Shown: positions 52,892-62,070, numbered from the stretch's first letter. The stretch is 64,000 bases of DNA from Amycolatopsis sp. NBRC 101858 (GCF_030269325.1 NZ_BSTD01000002.1:62001-126000); one strand, 5' to 3'. Translations and numbers: made by a program. Notes: a model not told the origin generated them from the letters alone.

Positions 52892-53584
52892 TCAGGCGCC
52901 CAGGTAGGCGGCGTGCAGCGTGGCGGGCGAGTCCAGCAACGTCTGCGCGTCGCCCGCGTACGTCACCCGGCCCGACGAAACCACCAGCGCCTCCTTCGCC
53001 ACGCCCAGCGCCAGGTGCGTGAACTGCTCCACCAGCAGGATCGCCGCGCCCTCGGCCGCGAACCGCGTCACCACCGGCAGCAGCCGGGTGAACACCACCG
53101 GGGCCAGCCCCAGCGACATCTCGTCGATGAGCAGGAACGCCGGGCGCGCCGCGAACGCCCGGGCCAGCACGACCATCTGCTGCTCGCCCCCGGACAGCAG
53201 CGCCGCGGGGGAGTCGCGGCGCTTGTCCAGTTCGGGAAAGAGGGAAAGCACGTCGTCGAGCCGGGCCGGCGTGCGGGCGGTCAGGCGGAGGTTCTCCAGC
53301 ACCGTCAACCCCGGGAACACCGCCCGGCCCTGCTCGATGTGCGCCAGCCCGAGCCGCGCCCGCGCCACCCGCGAATGCCGGGTGATGTCGACGTCGCCGA
53401 CGTGGACGCGGCCCGCCGACGGGGCCACGACCCCCGACACGGCTTCCAGGAGGCTCGTCTTGCCGGCGCCGTTCGGCCCGACCAGTGCCGTGATCCGGCC
53501 GGGCTCGAGGGTGAACCCGACGTCCCGGATCACCGGGCCCGCGCCGCGCTTCACCGTCAGCCCGTCGACACGCAACGCCGTCAC
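52892..53584 (-). CDS. Branched-chain-type ABC transporter ATPase (LivF class)
   Basis: 230 residues. Walker A GPNGAGKTS, LSGGEQQMVVLARAF signature, Walker B FLLIDEMSLGL, VEQFTHLAL. Typical LivF size. GTG start overlaps the stop of the LivM-LivG fusion (GTGA). Last gene of the importer operon. Confidence 0.94.
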   Translation of the reverse strand: MTALRVDGLTVKRGAGPVIRDVGFTLEPGRITALVGPNGAGKTSLLEAVSGVVAPSAGRVHVGDVDITRHSRVARARLGLAHIEQGRAVFPGLTVLENLRLTARTPARLDDVLSLFPELDKRRDSPAALLSGGEQQMVVLARAFAARPAFLLIDEMSLGLAPVVFTRLLPVVTRFAAEGAAILLVEQFTHLALGVAKEALVVSSGRVTYAGDAQTLLDSPATLHAAYLGA

Positions 53585-55281
53585 AGCAACTCCGTTTCAC
53601 CCATGTACGCCTTGAGGACCGCCGGGTCGGCCAGCACGTCCGCCTGCGGGCCGCTCGCCAGCACCTCGCCGAAGTCGAGCACCGTCAGCCGGTCGCACAC
53701 CGACCGCACCAGGTCGAGGTCGTGCTCGATGAGCAGCACCGACACCCCGAACCGCGCCGGTACCTGCCGCAGCCGCCGCCCGAACGCCACGTGCTCCTCG
53801 TGCGGCAGCCCGGCCGCCGGTTCGTCGAGCAGGAGCACCCGCGGCCGGGCCAGCAGGTGGCCGACGACCTCGACGAGCCGGCGCGCGCCGGCGTCCACCC
53901 GGGACAGCGGGGTCCGCGCCGGCGGGCAGCCGAAGAACTCCAGCGCGCCGGCGACCTCGGTGCCCGGCAGCCGCCGGCGGGCGACGAACCGGACGTACGC
54001 GCCGACCGTCAGCCCGGGTGGGACGCGGTCCTGCTGGAACGTCCGCCGCAGCCCGCGCCGGGCCCGGCGGGTGGGCGAGCCGGTCAGCGGGCGCCCGTCC
54101 AGCGTCACGGTCCCGGTCGCCCGCGGCAGGAAGCCGCTGACGACGTCGACCAAGGTGGACTTCCCGGCGCCGTTCGGCCCGATCACGCCGAGGATGCCGT
54201 GCTCGGGCACCACGACGTCCACTTCGGACAGTGCTTTGACGTGCCCGAAGTGGACACTCAGCCCGCGCACCTCCAGCACCGGCTCGCCCGGCGGCAGCGG
54301 CTCGACGTCCGCGATGTCCGAGAGGCCGACCCCGGCCGGTCCGCGGGACCGGCGCCGGTGGAAGAGGTCCCGGACGGCCGTGCCGAGGTTGCCGCGCCCG
54401 GCCAGGGCCTGGATGCCGAGCACGCCGAAGATCACGAACCCCCAGTCCTGCGGCACGCCCCAGCGTTTCAGCAGCTCCGGCACCGCGACCCAGAGCAGCG
54501 CGCCGAACACCGCCATGTCGATGAGGTGCGCGCCGGACATGACGGCCAGCACGTACAGCGCGAGGGACTGGATCGCGGTGAAGCTCGCCGGGAAGGCGAG
54601 GCCGACCTGGCCGGTGAGCAGGCCGCCGCTGACCCCGCCGAGCGCGGCGCTGACCGCGAACGCCGTGAGCTTCGACGTCCGCACGCCGGCGCCGACCGCG
54701 GCGGTGCCGCGCTCGGAGAACGCGACGAGGTGCCAGCTGCTGCCCCAGCGGCCGCGGCGCAGGGAGTGCACGAGCAGTCCGCAGGCGACCAGGACCAGTA
54801 CCGCGAAGAAGAAGTACGACCGGTCGTCGGAGAACGCCTCCGGCCGCTCGACCGGGAGACCTTCCGTGGCGCCGGGGAACTGGATCTGCACCAGCGTGAG
54901 GTCGGCCGCCGCGGCGAGCCCGAGGGTGACGACGGCGAGCGTGATCCCGCGCAGCCGCAGCGCGGGCAGCCCGACGAGCACGCCGGCCACCGCGGCGGCC
55001 AGCCCGCCCAGGACGAGCCACGCGACGAACCCGCCGGGTACGCCGGCGACGTTGCACGCCGAGACGACGAACGCGCCGACCGCCCCGAACGTGAGCTGGC
55101 ACAGCGAGACCATCCCGGCGGTGCCGGTCACGACACCGAGCCCGAGCAGGGCGATCGCCGCGACGACGGCGCTGACGCCGAGGTAGACGAAGTACCCGGC
55201 CAGCCCGACGCTCAGCCCGTACCCGACCGCGACCGCGGCGGCCGCGACGGCGAACGGGAGGAACCGCTCAGCGAGCCGCAT
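53581..55281 (-). CDS. Branched-chain-type ABC transporter permease-ATPase fusion (LivM-LivG)
   Basis: 566 residues. Residues 1-310: LivM-type permease with about eight membrane segments (GLGVVTGTAGMVSLCQLTFGAVGAF...). Residues about 330-566: LivG-type ATPase, Walker A GPNGAGKST, Walker B VLLLDEPAAGLP. The ABC signature reads LSRVDAGARRLVEVV rather than the usual S-G-G/Y-G-Q type, a clear deviation. Fusion of LivM and LivG is known in actinobacteria. Start overlaps the LivH stop by 14 bases. Confidence 0.93.
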   Translation of the reverse strand: MRLAERFLPFAVAAAAVAVGYGLSVGLAGYFVYLGVSAVVAAIALLGLGVVTGTAGMVSLCQLTFGAVGAFVVSACNVAGVPGGFVAWLVLGGLAAAVAGVLVGLPALRLRGITLAVVTLGLAAAADLTLVQIQFPGATEGLPVERPEAFSDDRSYFFFAVLVLVACGLLVHSLRRGRWGSSWHLVAFSERGTAAVGAGVRTSKLTAFAVSAALGGVSGGLLTGQVGLAFPASFTAIQSLALYVLAVMSGAHLIDMAVFGALLWVAVPELLKRWGVPQDWGFVIFGVLGIQALAGRGNLGTAVRDLFHRRRSRGPAGVGLSDIADVEPLPPGEPVLEVRGLSVHFGHVKALSEVDVVVPEHGILGVIGPNGAGKSTLVDVVSGFLPRATGTVTLDGRPLTGSPTRRARRGLRRTFQQDRVPPGLTVGAYVRFVARRRLPGTEVAGALEFFGCPPARTPLSRVDAGARRLVEVVGHLLARPRVLLLDEPAAGLPHEEHVAFGRRLRQVPARFGVSVLLIEHDLDLVRSVCDRLTVLDFGEVLASGPQADVLADPAVLKAYMGETELL

Positions 55282-56128
55282 CCCACACCTCCTTGCGCTG
55301 CGTCCACAGCAGCAGCGCCACGATGACCAGGAACGGGAGGAAGTACCGCAGCACCGACAGCCGGTCCGACTGCGCGACCGCGCCCTGCGCCATACCGAGC
55401 ACCAGCCCGCCGGCCACGGCCAGGTCGAGGCGCCGGAAGCCGCCGAGCAGCGCGGCCGCGGCCGCCGGGACCACCAGCATCGCCAGCGACGTCGGGTCGT
55501 TCGACTGCGACGGCGCGACGATCGAGACCGCGAGCGTGGCGATCACCCCCGTCGCCGTCCAGACGCCGACCGCCAGCGGCCGGGCCGGGATGCCCAGCAG
55601 CTCCGCCGTCGTGGGCCGCTCGGACAGCGCGCGCAGCCGGACACCGAGCGTCGTGCGGGCCAGCACCACCCGGCAGCCCAGCGCGACCAGCACCGCCAGC
55701 GCGACGGTGACCACCGTGACCTGGCTGATCACCACGCCGCCGGCGGTGAACGCCGGCCCGGCCAGCAGTGGGTGGAACGGCTGCGGCTTGTTCCCGAACA
55801 GGATGAACGCCAGCGAGATCAGCAACAGCAGCACCGCGACGGTCACCGCCGAGCGCGTCCCGGTGTCCGCCTCGGCCAGCCAGGTCGACACGATCCAGCC
55901 GAGGACCGCGCTCAGCGCGCCTCCGAGCACGATCCCGGCCACTGTGGCCAGCCACTCCGGAAGTCCTGCGTGGACCGCCAGGAACACCGCGACGTAACAG
56001 CCGAACATCCCGGTGGCGGACTGCGCGAAGTTGACGACGCGAACCAGGCGCGACATCAGCGTCAGGCACACCGCGAGCACCGCGTAGAGGCCGCCGGCGG
56101 CGAGACCGGCCAGAGCGCCCTGCAGCAT
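55268..56128 (-). CDS. Branched-chain-type ABC transporter permease (LivH class)
   Basis: 286 residues, about eight membrane segments, beginning GALAGLAAGGLYAVLAVCLTLMSRLVRVVNFAQ, the LivH start motif; EAA-type loop TTLGVRLRALSERPTTAELLG. Pairs with the LivM half of the fusion. Ten bases after the binding-protein stop. Confidence 0.93.
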   Translation of the reverse strand: MLQGALAGLAAGGLYAVLAVCLTLMSRLVRVVNFAQSATGMFGCYVAVFLAVHAGLPEWLATVAGIVLGGALSAVLGWIVSTWLAEADTGTRSAVTVAVLLLLISLAFILFGNKPQPFHPLLAGPAFTAGGVVISQVTVVTVALAVLVALGCRVVLARTTLGVRLRALSERPTTAELLGIPARPLAVGVWTATGVIATLAVSIVAPSQSNDPTSLAMLVVPAAAAALLGGFRRLDLAVAGGLVLGMAQGAVAQSDRLSVLRYFLPFLVIVALLLWTQRKEVWDAAR

Positions 56129-56138
56129 GGACGTCCTC

Positions 56139-57308
56139 CTAGGACTTCGGGATCCGCAGCCAGTCCTGCCCGGCCAGCTCCCACTTGTTCGTTCCGGTGG
56201 CGAGCTTGATCGGCCACCCGGCGATGTTGTCGTGGTGCGCCTGGGCGGGGCCGAACACGTACGGCGTGCCGACCATCGGGTCGCTGACCGGCTTCATCCC
56301 GCGCAGCGCCTTGGTCACCGACTCCCGCGTGATGTCACCCTGGATTCCCTTGAGGACACCGAGGAAGTACTTCGCCGCCAGGTAACCGCCCTGGCTGAAC
56401 GACGTCAGCGGGATCTTGTTCTTCGTCATCAGGTCACGCCAGTCCTTCGTCTGCGGGCTGCCGGCGTCGGTGAACGGGTAGAACTCGGCCGGCACGTACA
56501 CACCGGCGCCGGCGTTCGAGATCGCCTTCGCGTAGTTCTCGCTGTAGACGCTGGTCAGCAGCAGCCACGTGACGTCGTTCCAGCCCTGCGCCTGCGCGGC
56601 CTTGAGCTGCCCGATCGAGTCGGGCTCCACCGGGTTGACGGTGATCGCCTTGCAGCCCGCGGCGCGTGCCTTGACGATGTAGGACGTGTAGTCCGAGCCG
56701 CCGTAGGGCACGGTCGCGTCGAGGTACTTGAGCTTCTTGCCGGTGATCTTCGTCCACTCGTCGATCGCGGCCTGGTACGCGGGGAGCGTGTTGCCCGCGA
56801 TCTCCAGCAGTGCGCAGATGTCGTTCAGCTTCAGCGTTTCCGAGCCGTAGAGCAGGGTGAGCGTCATGTCGTGGAACGGCCCGACGTTGACCGGCGCGAT
56901 GTTCGGGCTGGAGAAGCACGCCGGGTCGACGCCGATGCCCTGCACGGACAGGATCTTCTGCTGCTCGTAGTACTTCGCGTTGATCTCGCACTCGATCAGG
57001 CTCGACGAACCGACCAGCGCGACGGCGTCGTCACCGCCGACCACTTCGCGCGCGGCCGCCGCGGCCGCCGACGGGTCGCCCTTGTCGTCGATCGCCTTGT
57101 ACTCGATCTTGCGGCCGTTGACGCCGCCGGTGGCGTTGGCCGCGTCGAACACGGCCTTGGCGGCCTGCGAAGCCTCCGGGAAGGTCGCCGCGCCGCTGAG
57201 CGCGTTCACCGAACCGACGACGATCGGGCCGTCCGCGCCGGCACCGGACCCGGCACAGCCCGCGACGAGGAGGGCGGCGGCCGCCAGGACGGGAAGGATC
57301 TTTCTCAT
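56139..57308 (-). CDS. ABC transporter substrate-binding lipoprotein (Leu/Ile/Val family)
   Basis: 389 residues. Lipobox VAGC (Cys about 18). Type I periplasmic-binding fold: IVVGSVNALSGAATFPEASQAAKAVFDAANATGGVNGRKIEY, VGSSSLIECEINAKYY, EPDSIGQLKAAQAQGW. Members bind amino acids, amides, aromatic acids or urea; with an amine oxidase nearby an amine or aromatic acid is plausible (inference). ATG overlaps the SnoaL-like stop (ATGA). Confidence 0.93.
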   Translation of the reverse strand: MRKILPVLAAAALLVAGCAGSGAGADGPIVVGSVNALSGAATFPEASQAAKAVFDAANATGGVNGRKIEYKAIDDKGDPSAAAAAAREVVGGDDAVALVGSSSLIECEINAKYYEQQKILSVQGIGVDPACFSSPNIAPVNVGPFHDMTLTLLYGSETLKLNDICALLEIAGNTLPAYQAAIDEWTKITGKKLKYLDATVPYGGSDYTSYIVKARAAGCKAITVNPVEPDSIGQLKAAQAQGWNDVTWLLLTSVYSENYAKAISNAGAGVYVPAEFYPFTDAGSPQTKDWRDLMTKNKIPLTSFSQGGYLAAKYFLGVLKGIQGDITRESVTKALRGMKPVSDPMVGTPYVFGPAQAHHDNIAGWPIKLATGTNKWELAGQDWLRIPKS

Positions 57309-57700
57309 GACTGCTCCCGGGTCGCGGCCACGACGGGCGCGGAGTCGACGATCTGCTCGAACGAGATGACTTCGCCGCCGTCGAAGCGCCACAGGTGCGC
57401 GACGCGGGCGGTGAACGACCGGCCGGTCCGGCGGTGGGTGCCGGTGTAGGTGCCGACGCCGACGACGGTGTCCCCGGCGTCGAGGAGGTCGGCGAGGGTG
57501 AAGCGGTAGCCGTCCCAGTCGCGTCCGATCGGCTCGAAGACGTGGCGCCGGACTTCGTCGGGGCCGGTGTAGGTGCCGGCGTAGGGGAAGCCCGCGGCTT
57601 CCGTCCACGTCGTCCCCGGGCCGAGCGGGGCGAGCATGCCGGGCAGGTCGCCGCGGTCGCTGGCGGCGTAGTGCGCGCGGATCACGTCCACAGTGGACAC
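57305..57700 (-). CDS. SnoaL-like (NTF2-fold) protein
   Basis: 131 residues, cone-shaped NTF2 fold pattern: VIRAHYAASDRGDLPGMLAPL, TWTEAAGFPYAGTYTGPDEV, VVGVGTYTGTHRRTG, VAHLWRFDGGEVISFEQ. Such proteins are small hydrolases, isomerases or ligand binders; function not assignable. GTG start, AAGGAGCC upstream; between MoaF-like and binding-protein genes in the operon. Confidence 0.85.
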   Translation of the reverse strand: MSTVDVIRAHYAASDRGDLPGMLAPLGPGTTWTEAAGFPYAGTYTGPDEVRRHVFEPIGRDWDGYRFTLADLLDAGDTVVGVGTYTGTHRRTGRSFTARVAHLWRFDGGEVISFEQIVDSAPVVAATREQS

Positions 57701-57710
57701 AGTGGCTCCT

Positions 57711-58472
57711 TCAGACGGGCTGGGCGTCGGGATAGCCGACCGAGCCCAGCGGGTAGATGTGCCCGCCGGCGCGGGAGTGCTCGGAGCGGCCGTCGCCGGT
57801 CAGGCCGAGGAAGACACCGGTGGTGCGCAGCGCGTAGCCGAGGTCGTGCAGCCACACGCTCGCCACGGCGATCCGGAACTCCCGGAAGCAGAACAGGTAG
57901 AGGCCGTCGGCGAACTTCCACACCGTCGAGAGGTCCATGTCGCCGTGGCCGCGCTGGACGCCTTCGAGGCACTGCCACGCGTAGCGCTCCGACGAGAGGT
58001 AGACGTGCTCGTAGAGGTGCTCGGGGCTGTAGCGGTAGAGATTGCGCTTGCCGATGAGGTCGCGTGACGGCCCGGGCGCGACGCCGGAGGGCGGGCCGCC
58101 GTCGGTGACCCCGGACTGGAAGCTCTGCGAGACGCGGGGAACGACGTCTTCCGCGCCGATCACCGAGCGGACGGCGAGCGCGCGGTGGGACGTCGTCGAG
58201 TACACGACGGTCAGCGCTTCGCCGTCGATGCTGGTGAGCGGCAGGTTCACGAAGAAGACGTCGTCGCGCACGGCGACGGCGTCGTACGGGTCCTCGACGC
58301 CGTTGCAGACGACGTGCTCGGCGTCTTTGAAGTGCAGGGAAAGGACTTCGCCGTCATCGAGGGTGATCGTGACGTCCCGGCCGGTGAGGTCGGCGTCCGG
58401 CAGGCGGTAGGTGGCGATCCCGGCGGCGAACTCGTCGTAGGTGCGCCAGCCGTCGGTGGGGGCTTCGGGCAT
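57711..58472 (-). CDS. MoaF-family protein (paralogue 2)
   Basis: 253 residues. Same signature as the protein at 48659: SPEHLYEHVYLSSERYAWQCL, LYLFCFREFRIAVASVWL, GVFLGLTGDG. Its N-terminal half has GRDVTITLDDGEVLSLHF, a MoaF N-terminal domain. Two diverged MoaF proteins in one amine locus suggest two amine or aldehyde ligands. Preceded by the AraC-type gene (57-base gap), same strand. Confidence 0.82.
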   Translation of the reverse strand: MPEAPTDGWRTYDEFAAGIATYRLPDADLTGRDVTITLDDGEVLSLHFKDAEHVVCNGVEDPYDAVAVRDDVFFVNLPLTSIDGEALTVVYSTTSHRALAVRSVIGAEDVVPRVSQSFQSGVTDGGPPSGVAPGPSRDLIGKRNLYRYSPEHLYEHVYLSSERYAWQCLEGVQRGHGDMDLSTVWKFADGLYLFCFREFRIAVASVWLHDLGYALRTTGVFLGLTGDGRSEHSRAGGHIYPLGSVGYPDAQPV

Positions 58473-58529
58473 GGCCTCATCGTCGGGCGGGGCGGGCGGC
58501 CCGGCGAGCGGTCACGCGCTGCGGGGCAA

Positions 58530-59468
58530 CTACCGGTCGCTGACGGTCAACTCCCGGCGCAGCTCGCTCGGCGCCCGGCCGAACGCGCTCTTGAACACCC
58601 GGCTGAAGTGCGCGGCGTCGACGAACCCCCAGCGCGCGGCGATGGCCGCGACCGGGCGGCCGGCGTGGACGGGGTCGAGCAGGTCGCGGCGGCAGTGTTC
58701 GAGCCGGCGCGTGCGGATCCACCCGGCGACGGTGGTGCCCTGCTCCTGGAAGAGGCCGTGCAGGTGCCGCGTCGAGATGAAGTGCTCGGCGGCGATCCGC
58801 GCCGGGCCGAGGTCGGCCGAGGAGAGGTTCGCGTCGATGTGCGCGCGGATCCGGCGCATCAGCTCGTGGTGCGGGTCTTCGTTCGCGAGGTCCAGTTCGG
58901 TGGCGACGAGCGTGGAGAGGAGGTCGACGGCGCTGTGCGCGAGCCGCGCGCCGGCCGGGCCGGCCAGCTGGTCGAGGTTGCCGCCGAGCTGGGCGAGGAA
59001 CGGGACGACGACGTTCCCGACGCCTTCCTTGCCCGACATGCGCACGGCGGTGAGCCGGCCGACGAGCTCGGCGGGCAGGTCGATCAGGCGCTGCGGGAAC
59101 ATCACGACGAGGGTGCGGAAGTCCTCTTCGAACACGAGCGAGTAGGGCCGGTGGGTGTCGTAGAGGGCGACGTCACCGGGGCGCAGGACGGCTTCGCGGC
59201 CGTCCTGCACGAGCAGACTGGTGCCGGCGAGGATGAGACTGAGCTTGTAGTACCGGCGTTCGCCGCGCCCGATGAGTTCGGGAGTCCGTTCGACGACATG
59301 CGGCGACGCGGTGACCTCGGAGACCTGCACCTCATCGGCGGCGGAGGAGCGAATCCGGCCACGGAAGCCGTCCCCGCCCGCGGTGACGTGCAGGGGGACG
59401 AACGACTGCGAGACGGCGGTACGGAACTCGGTGAAGTCACGGGCGATGAGGGTCGTGGGTGCGGGCAC
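58530..59468 (-). CDS. AraC-family transcriptional activator (FeaR/NphR-like)
   Basis: 312 residues. N-terminal AraC-binding-like (cupin-type) domain with LILAGTSLLVQDGREAVLRPGDVALYDTHRPYSLVFEEDF, then two C-terminal HTH motifs (ISTRHLHGLFQEQGTTVAGWIRTRRLEHCRRDL and VAAIAARWGFVDAAHFSRVFKSAFGRAPSELRR). FeaR of E. coli, the same architecture, activates amine oxidase and aldehyde dehydrogenase genes. The GTG at 59468 has GAGGTG five bases upstream; an in-frame ATG at 59486 is possible. Confidence 0.92.
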   Translation of the reverse strand: MPAPTTLIARDFTEFRTAVSQSFVPLHVTAGGDGFRGRIRSSAADEVQVSEVTASPHVVERTPELIGRGERRYYKLSLILAGTSLLVQDGREAVLRPGDVALYDTHRPYSLVFEEDFRTLVVMFPQRLIDLPAELVGRLTAVRMSGKEGVGNVVVPFLAQLGGNLDQLAGPAGARLAHSAVDLLSTLVATELDLANEDPHHELMRRIRAHIDANLSSADLGPARIAAEHFISTRHLHGLFQEQGTTVAGWIRTRRLEHCRRDLLDPVHAGRPVAAIAARWGFVDAAHFSRVFKSAFGRAPSELRRELTVSDR

Positions 59469-59502
59469 GGGGTCACCTCGCAGCATCGAGAGGGGAGCAG
59501 TG

Positions 59503-59524
59503 TCGTATACGATAAGCGATACGA
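59503..59524 (-). promoter_or_regulatory. Palindromic promoter region upstream of the AraC-type gene
   Basis: TCGTATACGA (59503-59512) is a perfect 10-base palindrome, and TCGTAT/ATACGA (59503-59508 and 59519-59524) form a wider dyad over 22 bases. AT content is far above the surroundings. Probably contains the -10 of the AraC-type gene and a regulator site; which protein binds cannot be told. Confidence 0.6.
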
Positions 59525-59856
59525 TCCCCGGCGACAATGCTCAGCGGCGGCTGCCGGGTTGCCGGCTCGCGTGCTGGCGGTGGTTCGGCCTCGCTCGGCG
59601 CGGTGGTGGCTGACCGGGCCGCGTTGGCAGCGCGGCCGCCCCGGCCGGCGGCGCGACCAGGCCTGGCCAGATTCCGCGCGGCCCTTCCGCACCAGTCTGT
59701 CTGGAGTCGGCAGCTCGCCCGGCCCGCTGTCCGTGGCCCGGTCTCACCGCCCACCCGAGCACCACTCACCGGGACAGCCGGCGAACCTCCCTCCCCCCGG
59801 CGCCTGGCGCCCTCCCTCCCCGGCATGTGATCCTCGTCCTGGGAGGAGAGGCGGGG
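59525..59856. other. Intergenic region before the NB-ARC regulator
   Basis: About 330 GC-rich bases between divergent genes. No RNA, repeat or coding region I can support; short open frames on the plus strand have arginine- and proline-rich shadow composition. GGGAGGAGAG at 59841-59850 is the ribosome site of the next gene. Confidence 0.5.
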
Positions 59857-62070
59857 ATGGATTCGTTCGGCACCAGGCTGCGCCGGCTTCGGCGGGCCGC
59901 GGAGCTGACCCAGGAGGCGCTCGCCGAGAAGTCCGGGCTCAGCGGCCAGGCCATCGGCGCGCTCGAACGCGGGGATCGGCGCTACCCGCACCGGGACACC
60001 CTCGATCGGCTCGCCGACGCCCTCGGCCTCGCCGGCGACGACCGCGAGGAGTTCGCCGCCGCGGCCGCGCGGCCCGGGAGCCCGGCGGGCGCCAAGGTCG
60101 TCCCGCGCGAACTGCCCGGGGGGATCGCCGTGTTCACCGGCCGCGAAGCCGAGCTGGACCGCATCCTGGGCCTGCTCGGCGAACCCCGGCAGGGCGGCGT
60201 CGTCGCCATCGCCGGGATGGCGGGCGCCGGGAAGACCGCGCTCGCCCTCGAAGCCGGCCACCGCCTCGCCCGGCGCTTCCCCGACGGCTCGCTCCACCTC
60301 GACCTGCGCGGCCACGCCGCCGACCCGCCGGATCCCCTCGACCTGCTCGACCGGCTCATCCGCGACCTCGGGGGCGAGCCGCCGACACCCCTGTCGCTCG
60401 ACTCCGCGTCGGCTCGCTTCCGGACGCTGCTCGCCCCGAAGCGCGTCCTGCTCCTGCTCGACAACGCCCGCGACGCCACCCACGTCGCGCCGCTGCTGCC
60501 CGGCGCCGGCGGCTCGGCGGCGATCGTCACCAGCCGCGTCGCGCTGACCGATCTCCCGCAGGCGCACCAGGTACTGCTCGACGTCCTGCCCGAGGCCGAC
60601 GCGCTGCGCCTGCTCGCGGCCGAAATCGGGGCCGAGCGCGTCGCGGCCGAGCCTGCCGCCGCCCGGACCGTGGCCCGCCTGTGCGGATACCTGCCGCTGG
60701 CGCTGCACCTGGTCGGCGCGCGCCTGGCGACCCGGCCGCGCTGGCCCGTCGCCCACCTCGCGCACCGGCTCGACGACGAGCGCCGCCGCCTCGACGAGAC
60801 GGGCGTCCGGACCAGCTTCGCCCTCGCCGTCGGCGCACTGGACGACGCCGCGGCCCGCGCGTACCCGCTCCTGTCGCTGCTCGACGTCCCGGAGCTGTCG
60901 GTGCCGGTCGCGAGCCGGTTGCTCGACGCGCCGGAGCGGGCGACCGAGGAGCTGCTGGAACGGCTCACCGACGAGCACCTCCTGACCACGCCCGCGCCGG
61001 GCTGGTACCGGCTGCACGACCTGCTCCGGCTCTTCGCGCGGGAGCACGCGGCGCGGTTGCCGGCGGGCGAGCGGGCCGCGGCGATCACCCGCGTCGTCGA
61101 GCTCTGCGCGGCGATGGCGTGGCAGAGCATGGCGCTCGTCTCGGCGGCTTCGCACCGCCACGACTGGGCGGCCGGGCGGTGGGCGGCCGCGGGACCGGCG
61201 TCCGCGGACGAGGTGTTCGCCTGGCTCGACCGGCACCAGGGGCACCTGGTCACGGTCGTGCGGCAGGCCGCCGCCACCCCCGGGGTGCCGCCCGAGGCGA
61301 TCGCCGCCGTCGGGCTCGGCCTGTACGAATACCACCGTGCGCGGGCCCGCTGGCGGGACGCCATCCAGGTCGACGAAGTGGCACTGGAGCTGGTCGACGG
61401 CGTCGACCCGGTCGCGGCCGCGACGCTGCGCAACGACCTCGGGGTCGCCGAGGCCGAGCTCGCGCACGGCGGCGAAGCGGCGGGCTTCCGGCGGTCGCAC
61501 GCGTTCCTCCGCCGGAGCCTCGCGGACTGGGAGGCGATCGGCGACGAGCGCCAGCTGGCGGGCACCCTCAACAACCTCTGCTTCGTCTACGGCCTCGGCG
61601 AAGACGTCGACGCGGCCATCGGCTTCGGCGAGCGGAGCCTGGCGCTCAACCGGTCGCTCGGGCTGCGGTACGTCGAGACGCTCAACCTGGTCAACCTCGC
61701 GGTGTTGTACGGACGCCAGGGCGACCGCGCGCGTGAGCTGGCGTACGCGACCGAAGCGGTGGCCGTCGCCGAGGAAACCGCCGACGTCCGCGGGATGGCG
61801 TACGGCCGGATGCGGATCGGGATCGTGCACCGGGAGCTGGGCCGGTTCGACGTCGCGGTCGAGGAGCTGAGCCGGAGCGCGGACCTCTGGCGCGAGGCGG
61901 GCGTCCGGCTGTACGAGGCGATGACGCTGGCCGAGCTGGGCCGCGCGCACCTGGGCCGGGAGGACCGCGACCGGGCGCGCGAGGTGCTCACGGACGCGCT
62001 GGAGCTGATGCGGGAGTACGGCGGTGCGGAGCGCGCGGCCGAGGTCCGAGCGGAGCTGGACCGGTTGTGA
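59857..62070 (+). CDS. XRE-NB-ARC-TPR regulator (AfsR/STAND-type)
   Basis: 737 residues. N-terminal XRE helix-turn-helix about 5-65 (RLRRLRRAAELTQEALAEKSGLSGQAIGALERG), NB-ARC ATPase with P-loop GMAGAGKTAL (about 124-133), VLLLLDNARDATHVAPLLPG and IVTSR, GLPLALHLVGARL-like GxP motif, winged helix about 320-400, then TPR repeats to the end. STAND-class regulators switch on ATP binding and often control secondary metabolism or antibiotic responses. ATG with a strong GGAGGAG upstream. Confidence 0.92.
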   Translation: MDSFGTRLRRLRRAAELTQEALAEKSGLSGQAIGALERGDRRYPHRDTLDRLADALGLAGDDREEFAAAAARPGSPAGAKVVPRELPGGIAVFTGREAELDRILGLLGEPRQGGVVAIAGMAGAGKTALALEAGHRLARRFPDGSLHLDLRGHAADPPDPLDLLDRLIRDLGGEPPTPLSLDSASARFRTLLAPKRVLLLLDNARDATHVAPLLPGAGGSAAIVTSRVALTDLPQAHQVLLDVLPEADALRLLAAEIGAERVAAEPAAARTVARLCGYLPLALHLVGARLATRPRWPVAHLAHRLDDERRRLDETGVRTSFALAVGALDDAAARAYPLLSLLDVPELSVPVASRLLDAPERATEELLERLTDEHLLTTPAPGWYRLHDLLRLFAREHAARLPAGERAAAITRVVELCAAMAWQSMALVSAASHRHDWAAGRWAAAGPASADEVFAWLDRHQGHLVTVVRQAAATPGVPPEAIAAVGLGLYEYHRARARWRDAIQVDEVALELVDGVDPVAAATLRNDLGVAEAELAHGGEAAGFRRSHAFLRRSLADWEAIGDERQLAGTLNNLCFVYGLGEDVDAAIGFGERSLALNRSLGLRYVETLNLVNLAVLYGRQGDRARELAYATEAVAVAEETADVRGMAYGRMRIGIVHRELGRFDVAVEELSRSADLWREAGVRLYEAMTLAELGRAHLGREDRDRAREVLTDALELMREYGGAERAAEVRAELDRL

